DNA of 58,280 bases, from the NCBI GenBank assembly GCA_903840265.1, contig CAIMFH010000042.1, positions 1-58,280 of the forward strand, given 5' to 3'. The stretch comes from an uncultured Schlesneria sp. Its GTDB lineage: Bacteria; Planctomycetota; Planctomycetia; Planctomycetales; Planctomycetaceae. Below are positions 44,653 through 53,432 of this stretch, in pieces (position 1 is the stretch's first letter; the number at the start of each line of letters is the position of its first letter). A program made the position numbers and the translations under genes. Below the pieces are notes generated by a model. It was given only the letters and a program-made list of their open reading frames with translations. It did no database searches and was not told where the DNA came from.

Positions 44653-46251
44653 TCACTGTGAGAAGCCAATCTTGCCCGTCATGTAGTAATTCGCGCTGCT
44701 TTCAAAACTGTTGAAGTACAACTGCGGATGCAACAGCCGATCGCGGTAATTGTCCCAGACCGTGGTGCGATGGTGATGACCTGGTCGGCCTTCGATCCGA
44801 TTGCGGGCATAGAAGTCATAATCGGTGGGTTCGGTCACCTCCATTCCAGGCAGGATGCTGGGTGCCTGCCCCGGTTCCATCGCATGCACAATTTCTGGAC
44901 TGACAACAACGAGCAATTCGACTTCATCAGAAGACGTATTACGGCGATTGAATGCGGACCCAATAAACGGCCAATCGCCAATCCCCGGAATCCGGGACTT
45001 GCCACCGGATTGCTGACTTTGTGTCAGGCCGGCAATTGCCAGGACCTGGCCTTCGCGCAGTTCGACCATTGTCGATGCCGAACGCGTGTCGAGGCCGAAA
45101 ATGCCATTTACAGAGGTGGCCTTGTTCAAGGTACTGAATTGCGGATTAACCTGAAGTCGGATTCGATCCTTATCCAGCACTGTCGGTGTAAACGTGAGCA
45201 GCGTTCCATAGCCGCGAAAGGTCGTGGTGGCTGCCTGCGCCCCACCCACACCAACCACTGTTGGTACGGCAAACTCACCGCCGGACATGAAATTGGCGGT
45301 TCTGCCACTGAGCGTCGTCAGCGTGGGCTGTGCCAGGATCTTGGCGACCTGCTGAGATTCCAATGCTTCGAGGAAGATATTGAAGCGGCCTTCATCAAAC
45401 GTCCCGCTGATATAACCATTTGGTACTCCGGCGAGCGCGGAACCCCACAGAAAGTCCTTGAATTGCACGTCGTATTTGACGCCGATGTTTCGTCCGGCAG
45501 AACGCTTCAATTCGGCGATTTTGACTTTCAACATGACTTGCTGCTCGCCGGGCACTCTTAATAGATCGATGATTTGTTCATTGTTGAAATTCGTGTCATT
45601 CCCGCTGCTGCTGGACTGTGCCACGGTCGCGTCCGCAGTGACATTGCCCGCCGTACCGCCAGCAGCATTGACGTTCGAGCTGCCGCGACGCCGCAGCACG
45701 GCAAGAATGTTGTTGGCTTCTTCAGCATCCCTTGCCTGCCCCTTGACGATCACTTTGTCTGCCATCGGATACAGTCGAACGGTGCTGTTCGGAAAAAGCA
45801 GATTGACCTGGCGCTCCAATCGCTTCAATTCCAGATTCCGGCGGCTGGTCGGAGCCTGATCAGCTTCGACGGTTACCAGGAAACTCAGGATCTGAACATC
45901 GTCTTCAGCGCCTGTCCACACGCTCACTGATGTCGTACCGATTGTTTTTCCAATGAACTCGGCCTCTTCTTCACGATATGCAACGAATTCGGCGACAGAC
46001 GGGTCTGCAATCGATACACGAAGTATTGGACGCCGAAAGGTCAAAATCTTGGATCGCCCCTGCAGTAGTCCAAGCTCCCCTTCGGGTTCAGTGACGTGCC
46101 GAATTGTCTTGTCAATGTTGTTCGCAGCCTGGGCTTGTAGAGGAGGTGCCGAGACCGCCCCGTTCGTTATGACCACAATGCACCAGACAGCGACCATGGC
46201 CACGAATACTGGTTTCATGAATGCCCGGCGTTCACCAACAGTTGTTCGCAT
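44653..46251 (-). CDS. Type II/IV secretin of the Tad/Flp pilus (CpaC/RcpA-like)
   Basis: 532 residues from ATG 46251; ATG 46218 is an alternative start. Signal peptide about 12-35. An N-terminal pilus-assembly (N0-like) domain is seen in 'LLQGRSKILTFRRPILRVSI' in part, and 'SVWTGAEDDVQILSFLV'. A BON-like segment follows ('RLYPMADKVIVKGQARDAEE'). The secretin core has 'MLKVKIAELKRSAGRNIG', 'VELREGQVLAIAGLTQSQ' and 'IPGIGDWPFIGSAFNRRN'. It forms the outer-membrane pore of the Flp pilus. No CpaB or ATPase gene is in the window, so the cluster is split or continues elsewhere. Confidence 0.9.
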   Translation of the reverse strand: MRTTVGERRAFMKPVFVAMVAVWCIVVITNGAVSAPPLQAQAANNIDKTIRHVTEPEGELGLLQGRSKILTFRRPILRVSIADPSVAEFVAYREEEAEFIGKTIGTTSVSVWTGAEDDVQILSFLVTVEADQAPTSRRNLELKRLERQVNLLFPNSTVRLYPMADKVIVKGQARDAEEANNILAVLRRRGSSNVNAAGGTAGNVTADATVAQSSSSGNDTNFNNEQIIDLLRVPGEQQVMLKVKIAELKRSAGRNIGVKYDVQFKDFLWGSALAGVPNGYISGTFDEGRFNIFLEALESQQVAKILAQPTLTTLSGRTANFMSGGEFAVPTVVGVGGAQAATTTFRGYGTLLTFTPTVLDKDRIRLQVNPQFSTLNKATSVNGIFGLDTRSASTMVELREGQVLAIAGLTQSQQSGGKSRIPGIGDWPFIGSAFNRRNTSSDEVELLVVVSPEIVHAMEPGQAPSILPGMEVTEPTDYDFYARNRIEGRPGHHHRTTVWDNYRDRLLHPQLYFNSFESSANYYMTGKIGFSQ

Positions 46252-46619
46252 CGGCTCTTGTCTCGCGGTGTGTGGTAGCACTCTTGGCATTTAAACATTC
46301 CGCCAAATCTCGGTTGATCAACGTTGTGTTATCAGCACGGCCGAATCACCATCCACTGATCGTGCCAAATCTGACGGTTGTATCGACACGGACGACGGAA
46401 GTACTCGAACGTGATCCAATTCAACGTGGCAATGTGCGTGGACACGCAGCTTTTCGCGTGACGCCACCTGAGTGTTGCGATGCTGCGCGGGCCTTCGCTG
46501 CCAAAGCCAAACGGTGGCATGCCACTTGGAATGGCGCGACAATCGCGTTCGGCATGGGCTGGCAAGTCTACAAGCGAGTCGTCGAACCGACGCTCCGGAT
46601 CGATCGCCTTCGGAAGGGC
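46252..46619. other. Intergenic region upstream of the pilus operon
   Basis: About 370 bp between the secretin and the sensor-like gene. Frames on both strands are short and without recognisable content. The promoter of the minus-strand pilus operon should lie here. No confident motif. Confidence 0.5.
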
Positions 46620-47225
46620 TTAGACGGACAGTTCGTCCAGGCTCGAAATGCAGCCTTCAGCGCGAGTGCGGACGATGACCATTTCTCGGTCTGTCGTCGC
46701 TCCGGCGGACTTCATTGTAATGCCACATTCAGTCCGGCTGACTGAGAGTGTGAGGATGACGATGAACTCGGTCCCTTCGCCGGGGGCTTCCATGCGGCAT
46801 ACATCAAGGATCCACTGAACGAGTTCCAGCTGCAATTCAGATGGGTCCGACACTGTCAAATCAGCAGGAAGGCTCTCATATGTGCATATAATCCTGGCAT
46901 TGCATCGAAAGGCGCAAAAACGAGCGATCTGAATCGTTTCTTCAAGGAACTCAGAGAGATTGGCTTCGCCGGAACCCGTTTGTCGCTGCGATTCGAGTTT
47001 GGCCAATTGCGACAGAGATCGCTGTAGCGTGTCGACAGCGGAACGCATTTCGAGAATGCAGATTTGAAGCAGTGGCGTTTCTGGTATATCAGGAAGTCGC
47101 TCCGATAGATGCTTCATCGAACTGAGATAATTCTGCAACACGAACAGCGGCTGGCGCGACTGATGAACCAGTGCCGCCAGAACTTGAAGTCGCGTGTCGT
47201 CGAAATCCCTCAGTTCGATCTCCAT
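46620..47225 (-). CDS. Sensor kinase-like protein with degenerate ATPase region
   Basis: 201 residues from ATG 47225; an open frame extends to 47342, which would overlap the upstream gene by 71 bases. A HisKA-like helix carries a possible H-box ('LAALVHQSRQPLFVLQNYL'), and 'SELQLELVQWILDVCR' resembles an N-box. The G-boxes of a normal HATPase are absent, so autophosphorylation ability is doubtful. It lies directly after a FixJ-like regulator, so it probably works with it. Confidence 0.65.
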   Translation of the reverse strand: MEIELRDFDDTRLQVLAALVHQSRQPLFVLQNYLSSMKHLSERLPDIPETPLLQICILEMRSAVDTLQRSLSQLAKLESQRQTGSGEANLSEFLEETIQIARFCAFRCNARIICTYESLPADLTVSDPSELQLELVQWILDVCRMEAPGEGTEFIVILTLSVSRTECGITMKSAGATTDREMVIVRTRAEGCISSLDELSV

Positions 47226-47271
47226 TCCGCCATTACCTTCGTTTCGTAGACTGAAATCCTCGATGGCGTGA

Positions 47272-48003
47272 TCATCCGGCGCGTATGCGCGTCGCGACGT
47301 TGAGTTGATGGTCCTGCCAACTGACGGATTCCTCGTTCGCAACCAACCCCGATATCGGATGTTCGATTGAGATGCCTGATTGCCCGAGCAGCCTGATCAA
47401 ATGAATCGGATTTTCTGCGGCCATTTTCTTCAAAATGGATTGTCGGCGAATGTCGACGGTTCGTGGTGAGATATCAAGCAACTGGCTGATCAGTTTATTG
47501 GCAGTTCCCTGCACCATCTGCTGCAGTACCTGGTGCTCTTCTGCCGTCAAAGTCGCCAGCCCATCCTGAACGGTTCGACGCAAGTAGTTCGTCTGATAGG
47601 CGGCGTTGCTGAGCGCCATTGCCTCGACGATTGCGTCCCACAGTTCTTGATCACGATACGGCTTTTCCAGAAGCGTGATTGCCCCTGCCCGAATCGATTG
47701 GACCGCAATTCGCACGTCTGCGTAGGCTGTAATAATGATTGATGGAAGATTCCACCTTCGATTTGCGACCTCGGTCAGCAACTGCATGCCACTCATGCCG
47801 AGCATTCGAACGTCTGCAATCAGACATCCATCGACTTGTTCCGGTCCCGATTGCAAAAACTCCTCGGCGCTGTCGAACGTCACCGGTCGCAATCCCATGA
47901 CGCGAACCATCATTTCGATTGATTGGCGGACGGCTGGATCGTCGTCCACAATGTACACTACTCCGTTCTTCAAGAATCGATTCCTTTCATCGTTGAGCCT
48001 CAT
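47272..48003 (-). CDS. FixJ/NarL-type response regulator
   Basis: 243 residues from ATG 48003; TTG 47973, with AAGGA upstream, is an alternative. The receiver has 'VVYIVDDDPAVRQSIEMMV', phospho-Asp in 'CLIADVRMLGMSGMQ', and 'ITLLEKPYRDQELWDAI'. The C-terminal LuxR-type helix-turn-helix is 'LTAEEHQVLQQMVQGTANKL' with 'LLDISPRTVDIRRQSI'. It should act as a DNA-binding transcription factor. The neighbouring pilus genes on the same strand are candidate targets; this is inference. Confidence 0.9.
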   Translation of the reverse strand: MRLNDERNRFLKNGVVYIVDDDPAVRQSIEMMVRVMGLRPVTFDSAEEFLQSGPEQVDGCLIADVRMLGMSGMQLLTEVANRRWNLPSIIITAYADVRIAVQSIRAGAITLLEKPYRDQELWDAIVEAMALSNAAYQTNYLRRTVQDGLATLTAEEHQVLQQMVQGTANKLISQLLDISPRTVDIRRQSILKKMAAENPIHLIRLLGQSGISIEHPISGLVANEESVSWQDHQLNVATRIRAG

Positions 48004-48560
48004 TGGCCTATTGCCCAAACAATCTGGTGCATCATAGCACATCTGCTCGGGGGGGAAAAACCAACGATCAGAAATCGATGCGGTATTTTGCGCGTTTTCG
48101 CAAAAGCATGCGAAACCGGTCATGCATGAGGATGAAGATTGCGAATCTCTGAGGCCCGGCGACAACTCTTGATCGTGGTCCACTTGTCGAGCAAAGGCCA
48201 ACATCTGGGGCGGATTTACGCTTGAATTCGGACTTCGGATTCGCTGCGCGATGCATTCTCCAGACAAATGCGATGTGCGAAACAACCGGCGGAACACTGA
48301 TGGACTTAAGTTCGGTCGGGTCACGAAATTGAGTATGCGCTCAAGCGCAAGCCCATGACGCTGCCAGCGGCAATTGGTCCGCAAAGTCTGAATGATCTGG
48401 GTTTGCATCCGGTAGCGAATGCACAGCGCTCGTGCTTGTGAACAATGGTGGCGGGTGCCACTTTGCGCGATCACGCAAGCTCCGGTACCCCATCGTCGTC
48501 CGATGGGAGAATTGGTTTGAGAGAGTCAATCAATGCAACACGGAAAGGACACCAAACAGT
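48004..48560. other. Divergent intergenic region, about 560 bp
   Basis: Lies between the FixJ-like gene and the Pro/Tyr-rich protein. Open frames here extend the flanking genes upstream but lack ribosome binding sites and family sequence. Nothing else recognised. Confidence 0.5.
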
Positions 48561-49346
48561 ATGTTGATCTGTATCCTCGTCATGGCGGTCACAATGCCTC
48601 AAGACGACTCGCCTTCGGATGCGTCGCTGGAAGTCCATGCTCTCTATGCGTCACCAGTTGAGCAGAACCCGGGAACGATGACTGTTCCGCAGGGGCAAGT
48701 GCCATACTATTCTCCTCCATCGGTCGCCTGCCCTGGGTGCCAGACCCAACCGTCATTTCTTCTGACCGGGTACCCAATCGTTCGACCCCTCCCTGTGATG
48801 GCCTACGGTCCACCAGTGATCGCGCCGGTTGTGCCGCTGCCCTATCCCTCTCCCTACGTCGGCCCGATTGTTGCCCCGTATCCCTACTACCCCGTTGTTC
48901 CAGTCACTCCGTATTCCTTTGCACGGTATCCGATGTATTCCCATCCGCATCTTCCCTGCCATTTCAATGACTTGAGAGTCCGTTCAAAATGGCACATGAG
49001 TTCCGGCAACATGTTTCCACCGATGATGGGAGAACCCGCAGCACACGGGTATTACTACTTCAAACCGTACAATTACAGCATGGTTCCGTACCAGCAGCAG
49101 GCGGCCTATCATTGGGGTGAATCGCCGAGCCAGCCCTACCTGGGACCGCTGCAGGACGGACTCGCGGCACGGGCCGAGGCTTACTATTCGGCAATGCATG
49201 GTGCTCCTTCGACCTGGGCAGAATCCCTCGATGGGATTGGTCCGACAAATGTTCAGGGGCCTGGGGCGGGCTATTCAGCCAACCCACCCTCAAACCACTT
49301 TCAGCCGCAGTCGACGTCTCGCGCCTCAAATCCACGCTTTCGTTAA
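48561..49346 (+). CDS. Exported Pro/Tyr-rich low-complexity protein
   Basis: 261 residues from ATG 48561, with AAAGGA upstream. A short hydrophobic leader ('MLICILVMAVTM') is followed by proline-, tyrosine- and valine-rich sequence ('VIAPVVPLPYPSPYVGPIVA', 'PYPYYPVVPVTPYSFARYP'), two Cys in 'ACPGCQT', and a Gln/Tyr-rich C-terminal half. No named family. Such sequences are often envelope or matrix proteins. The open frame begins upstream at 48432, but that part does not look coding. Confidence 0.65.
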   Translation: MLICILVMAVTMPQDDSPSDASLEVHALYASPVEQNPGTMTVPQGQVPYYSPPSVACPGCQTQPSFLLTGYPIVRPLPVMAYGPPVIAPVVPLPYPSPYVGPIVAPYPYYPVVPVTPYSFARYPMYSHPHLPCHFNDLRVRSKWHMSSGNMFPPMMGEPAAHGYYYFKPYNYSMVPYQQQAAYHWGESPSQPYLGPLQDGLAARAEAYYSAMHGAPSTWAESLDGIGPTNVQGPGAGYSANPPSNHFQPQSTSRASNPRFR

Positions 49347-49395
49347 CACCTCCGGTTGTCGCCTCTCCACGAATGGAACCGAGTGAAGGTGCATA

Positions 49396-50586
49396 ATGAT
49401 CGGCAAATCACAACGAACTGAAGATGAGATGATCATGCAGTACGGCCAACTGACTACGGCATTGCCAGTCTCTGCGCAACGCAGTATTTCGACGTCGGAT
49501 CTTGATGCCAGCAGTGATTTCGCCAATACGAGAACGCCGCGCCTGACCGTATCACCGCCATTGGTATCCGTCGTTCTGCCGACGTTCAACGAGATCGCGA
49601 TCTTGAAGACGCTTTCTGACTCGCTGGCAGGCGTCCTTCATTCCAGCGGCTACCGATTTGAGATTATCTTTGTCAACGATGGCTCCTCGGATGGGAGTGC
49701 TGAGCTACTGGATGCGATCGCCGCGCATGATCTCCGCGTGAAGGTGATCCATCTGTCCCGCAATTTCGGACATCAGCCAGCGCTTCTGGCCGGACTTCAG
49801 GCCGCTTGTGGTGATGCCGTCATTGTGATGGACTCTGACATGCAGGATGATCCATCGGCAATCCCACGATTCCTGGAACAGTGGGAAGCGGGATACGATG
49901 TCGTCTATGCCATTCGATCCAGTCGTACAGAGAACCTCGTCAAAAGAACGTTGTTTCGGGCCTTCTATCGAATACTGCGGGCCATTTCGCAAACGCCGAT
50001 CCCCGTGGACGCCGGCAGCTTTGGACTCATCGATCGACGCGTTGCGGTTCAGGTGGCGTCCATGCCAGAGCGGGGACGGTTCTATGCGGGACTGCGACGG
50101 TGGGTCGGCTTCAAGCAGATTGGAATCGACATTCCCCGAAAATCGCGACATGACAAAACTCCTCGAGTCTCATTCTGGGGGCTCGTGCATCTGGCAAAGA
50201 CTGCAGTTTTCTCGTTCTCGAATTTCCCGCTGATGGCGTTCTACGGAATTGCAGTCGCTTCGTGCTCACTGTGTGCGGGGCTGTCACTGTTTGCCCTGTA
50301 TCACAATTACGCGTCAGGGATGGCCGTTCCCGGCTGGACATCCGCCATGATCGCAGCGTCATTCTTTGGGACGCTCAACGCACTGGGAGTTGCGGTACTT
50401 GGCGAATACGTTGTTGCAATTTACGAGCAAGTCCAGTCACGACCTCAATACATCGTTGAGCGAAGCGTCAATATGACTGCTGCGGTCGCCAGTCAGATTC
50501 ACGGATCGATCGGCCCGAGAGACCGTTCTGAAAGCGACGTTAACGGGGGGGAAGTACTGCAGCCCCAAAAAAACTCTACGGTGTGA
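49396..50586 (+). CDS. Family 2 glycosyltransferase with two C-terminal membrane helices (DPM1/ArnC-like)
   Basis: 396 residues. GT-A core: 'VSVVLPTFNEIAILKTL', 'IIFVNDGSSDGSAELLD', metal-binding 'VIVMDSDMQDDPSAIP', and 'PVDAGSFGLIDRRV'. Two membrane segments follow (about 275-300 and 315-340), as in polyprenyl-phosphate hexose transferases. An N-terminal extension of about 55 residues lacks motifs. It probably charges a lipid carrier with a sugar for the GT-C-type enzymes nearby. First clear gene of a plus-strand envelope set. Confidence 0.92.
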   Translation: MIGKSQRTEDEMIMQYGQLTTALPVSAQRSISTSDLDASSDFANTRTPRLTVSPPLVSVVLPTFNEIAILKTLSDSLAGVLHSSGYRFEIIFVNDGSSDGSAELLDAIAAHDLRVKVIHLSRNFGHQPALLAGLQAACGDAVIVMDSDMQDDPSAIPRFLEQWEAGYDVVYAIRSSRTENLVKRTLFRAFYRILRAISQTPIPVDAGSFGLIDRRVAVQVASMPERGRFYAGLRRWVGFKQIGIDIPRKSRHDKTPRVSFWGLVHLAKTAVFSFSNFPLMAFYGIAVASCSLCAGLSLFALYHNYASGMAVPGWTSAMIAASFFGTLNALGVAVLGEYVVAIYEQVQSRPQYIVERSVNMTAAVASQIHGSIGPRDRSESDVNGGEVLQPQKNSTV

Positions 50587-50661
50587 GGTCCTTGGACCAA
50601 GTCGTGACTGCCACGAATGCCTCTCTGATTGATTCAACGCCCTTGATCACAAGGTTCGCAG

Positions 50662-52401
50662 ATGCCAATTCCTCAATTACGATCGCAGGCAACCCCGGAA
50701 TGCACGCAGGAACCCGCCACTCGCACATCCGCTTTGGGTTTATGGAGCGTGCGTCAGTACTGGGCGCTTGAATTTCGCCATCTGCTGATCGTCGTTGGTT
50801 TCTGTGCATTCTTCATGCACTACGCCTACATGCCACTGGCCGTCACCGATGTCTGGGGACATATTGCTTATGGAAACTGGATTCTCGATCACGGACACCT
50901 TCCGACTGAGGAGCCATTCGTTGATCTCGCCGCCGGAGTTCCAATCGTTGACACAGCATGGCTGGGGCAGGTCCTGCTGGCGATCGCCGGTCGTCAGGGA
51001 AATCCCGAATGCTATCGACTTCTGCATGCCGTCACAGTTTTGTTGATCTATATCGTTCTGGCTCGAGCATTTTTCCTGCAATGTCAGCACCCCGGGATCG
51101 CCGTACTGGGAGCTCTGGCCGTTTGGTTTGGAGCTCGCCATCGCAACGCGATCATCCGTCCCGAGATGTTCGGTTCTCTTTGTTTTGCGGTGCTAATCCT
51201 GCTTCTGGTTCAAATTGACGATCGGCGCAGCCGACTGCAGAGTGATTTCGATTGCAAGTCCGAGCCTGCCAGGCTCTCATGGGCCTGCTGGATTGGCATC
51301 CCACTTCTGTTTGTTGCCTGGGCAAATCTGCATGGGTCGTACATCGTGGGACTGGTGTTGGTGGGGAGCTACGCGGCCGGGCAATGCATCGAAACGCTCT
51401 GGCAAACACGCTCGGTCACGGCGGTGCTGCGAGATCGGCGGTTTTGCCGCTGGATGCTGTTGAGCACGTTGGCGCTGATTGCAACGCTAATCAATCCCTA
51501 TGGGCTTGGCCTGCTGATCAACACACTGTCATTTTCAGCAAATCCAAATCTAAAGTCGATTATGGAATGGTACCCACTGGTGATCACGTCGACAGAATGG
51601 ATCCCAATGGCCGGTTCCTGGGTCTTGTTGACCGTCGTGCTGAGATACAGTCGGACTCGGGTTACGGCTGGTGATGTCCTGCAAGTCGCGGTATTTGGCC
51701 TGGCGACGTGTGAGCGAGTCAGAATGATCAGTTGGTATGCCCCTGCAGTCATGCTGGCATTGACCCCTCATCTTGCTGATGTCCTTCGACAAATGGCCGC
51801 CCATGCAGCAAAGTCGCGCGCGACACCAGGGCTCATCGCAGTGCTGTTTCGGCGGAAATCATTCTCCACTGCGATGGTGGCGGGACTCGTGGTGTGGACA
51901 ACAATCGCGCTGTCGCCGGTTCGCCAGGCCGTCTTATCCCGAACGGCGACCTCGACCACGTCCCTCTACAGCCACTTGACACCGTTGGCGGCGACCAGGT
52001 TTCTGCGTGAGCACCCCCCGCAGGGGCTTGTAGCCGCACCTCAGTGGTGGGGTGACTGGCTGGTCTGGGACGGCCCCAAAGGACTTCAGCTTCTCACGAC
52101 AACCAACTCGGTTCACGTTGTTCCACCGAACGTCTGGAATGATTATCTCGCAATGGCGCGCGGAGCCCCGGAACTGGGCCAGATCCTCATCCGATATCGT
52201 GCGACGACTGTTGTCATCTGCAAGGAATTGCAACCGCGCTTGATCAAGGCGATCAAGCCGCTGGTGGGCTGGACCACCGTCTACGAAGACGAGATGTGCA
52301 TCATCCTTGAATTGAAAAGTGTAACGCGCGACGTTCAGGCACGCGTTCCGCCAGACCGCAACGTTGAAACCGCTGCTGGCCGAAATGAGGTATTGAAATG
52401 A
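50662..52401 (+). CDS. Multi-pass membrane protein, GT-C-like
   Basis: 579 residues, about ten to twelve membrane helices. The first lumenal loop has 'VTDVWGHIAYGNWILDHG', reminiscent of the Asp motif in the first loop of GT-C glycosyltransferases. A soluble C-terminal part (about 440-560) includes 'VAAPQWWGDWLVWDGPKG'. Family not named. Start at ATG 50662 is uncertain, because the frame before the first helix is polar for about 35 residues. Overlaps the next gene by four bases. Confidence 0.8.
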   Translation: MPIPQLRSQATPECTQEPATRTSALGLWSVRQYWALEFRHLLIVVGFCAFFMHYAYMPLAVTDVWGHIAYGNWILDHGHLPTEEPFVDLAAGVPIVDTAWLGQVLLAIAGRQGNPECYRLLHAVTVLLIYIVLARAFFLQCQHPGIAVLGALAVWFGARHRNAIIRPEMFGSLCFAVLILLLVQIDDRRSRLQSDFDCKSEPARLSWACWIGIPLLFVAWANLHGSYIVGLVLVGSYAAGQCIETLWQTRSVTAVLRDRRFCRWMLLSTLALIATLINPYGLGLLINTLSFSANPNLKSIMEWYPLVITSTEWIPMAGSWVLLTVVLRYSRTRVTAGDVLQVAVFGLATCERVRMISWYAPAVMLALTPHLADVLRQMAAHAAKSRATPGLIAVLFRRKSFSTAMVAGLVVWTTIALSPVRQAVLSRTATSTTSLYSHLTPLAATRFLREHPPQGLVAAPQWWGDWLVWDGPKGLQLLTTTNSVHVVPPNVWNDYLAMARGAPELGQILIRYRATTVVICKELQPRLIKAIKPLVGWTTVYEDEMCIILELKSVTRDVQARVPPDRNVETAAGRNEVLK

Positions 52402-52667
52402 TTTGTTTTCCACTGAACGTCGGCATGCGCTCACGCAACAGTCGCTTCCACGAAATGCCGCTATCGGTGATTTGTCAGTGGCTGGTGATCATCGCGGGAT
52501 TCACCTGCGGTGCGAATCTTTTCCATCCCATCGAGAAGGAGCACGTTCTGCCGCTTCCAGCCGCAATTCCTGTGCTTGTATCGCCGCACCCTGATCGCCC
52601 TGCATTGATTCGCGATGCTCAACAGGCAGTTGCAATGAACACGCTTCAACGCTCGTTCGTCGCGTGA
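52398..52667 (+). CDS. Small membrane-anchored unknown protein
   Basis: 89 residues; ATGA overlap with the preceding stop. One hydrophobic segment (about 21-40, 'PLSVICQWLVIIAGFTCGAN') then a polar tail. No family. The coupling supports translation, but it could also be a chance frame. Confidence 0.5.
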   Translation: MICFPLNVGMRSRNSRFHEMPLSVICQWLVIIAGFTCGANLFHPIEKEHVLPLPAAIPVLVSPHPDRPALIRDAQQAVAMNTLQRSFVA

Positions 52668-52697
52668 AGACCGTCGTCCCTCAACGGAGTGTGAACC

Positions 52698-53429
52698 ATG
52701 GACCCCAGGCATCTTGATGAATTGGCTGTGCTGGAAGAGACGTACTGGTGGCACATTGCAAAACGCAAGCTGGCTGCCAGCTTGCTGACCCGGTACTTTC
52801 CGACCCCCGGGCGACTTCTGGAAGGTGGCGTCGGTTCTGCTGGGAATCTACAGCATTTTCGTGAACTTGGGTACGAAGTGGCCGGATTTGATATCAGCGA
52901 CGTCGCTGTTGAACGAGCGCGCAGTCGCGGACTGACGGACGTGAGAGTACACGACTTGACAAAGCCCTGGCCCGTGGGCAACGGTTCGCTGGATGTGGTC
53001 GTGATGCTTGACGTACTGGAACATTTGTCCAATCCCGTCGATGTTCTGCGAGATGTGGCGAGGACACTTCGCCCTGGAGGCGGGATTGTCGTAACGGTTC
53101 CCGCCATTCCCTGGTTGTTTGGAGACTGGGATCGTGCGCTCGGCCACTTTCGTCGGTACACCTCACGACTGCTGCGACAGCAAGCCACGGAAGCAGGACT
53201 GAACGTGATGTCTCTCGGACACTGGAACTCATTCACATTGCCGGCCGCGGTGATTGTTCGAAGCTGGCAGCGACTTGCGCCTCGTCACAACCGGGCGGCC
53301 GAATTCCCGCGCGTCGGCCCGATCACCAACAGTCTGTTGTTGTGCTGCGCAGACATGGAGCGCTGGGTCTCGTCCGCCAGGCTTCCGGTCCCTTGCGGGC
53401 TTTCCCTGTTCGCAGTGCTGATGCGCTGA
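52698..53429 (+). CDS. SAM-dependent class I methyltransferase
   Basis: 243 residues. Motif I 'RLLEGGVGSAGNLQHF', acidic motif 'EVAGFDISDVAVERARS', motif IV 'LDVVVMLDVLEHLSNPVDVL', then 'TLRPGGGIVVTVPAIPWLFG'. The N-terminus ('LAVLEETYWWHIAKR') is typical of glycan-locus methyltransferases. Substrate unknown; it sits between GT-C-like proteins. Confidence 0.9.
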   Translation: MDPRHLDELAVLEETYWWHIAKRKLAASLLTRYFPTPGRLLEGGVGSAGNLQHFRELGYEVAGFDISDVAVERARSRGLTDVRVHDLTKPWPVGNGSLDVVVMLDVLEHLSNPVDVLRDVARTLRPGGGIVVTVPAIPWLFGDWDRALGHFRRYTSRLLRQQATEAGLNVMSLGHWNSFTLPAAVIVRSWQRLAPRHNRAAEFPRVGPITNSLLLCCADMERWVSSARLPVPCGLSLFAVLMR

Positions 53430-53432
53430 AGT

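Noticed and set aside
46221-46745. 174-codon plus-strand frame between secretin and sensor-like gene
   Set aside because: It overlaps both minus-strand genes at its ends and shows no family sequence.
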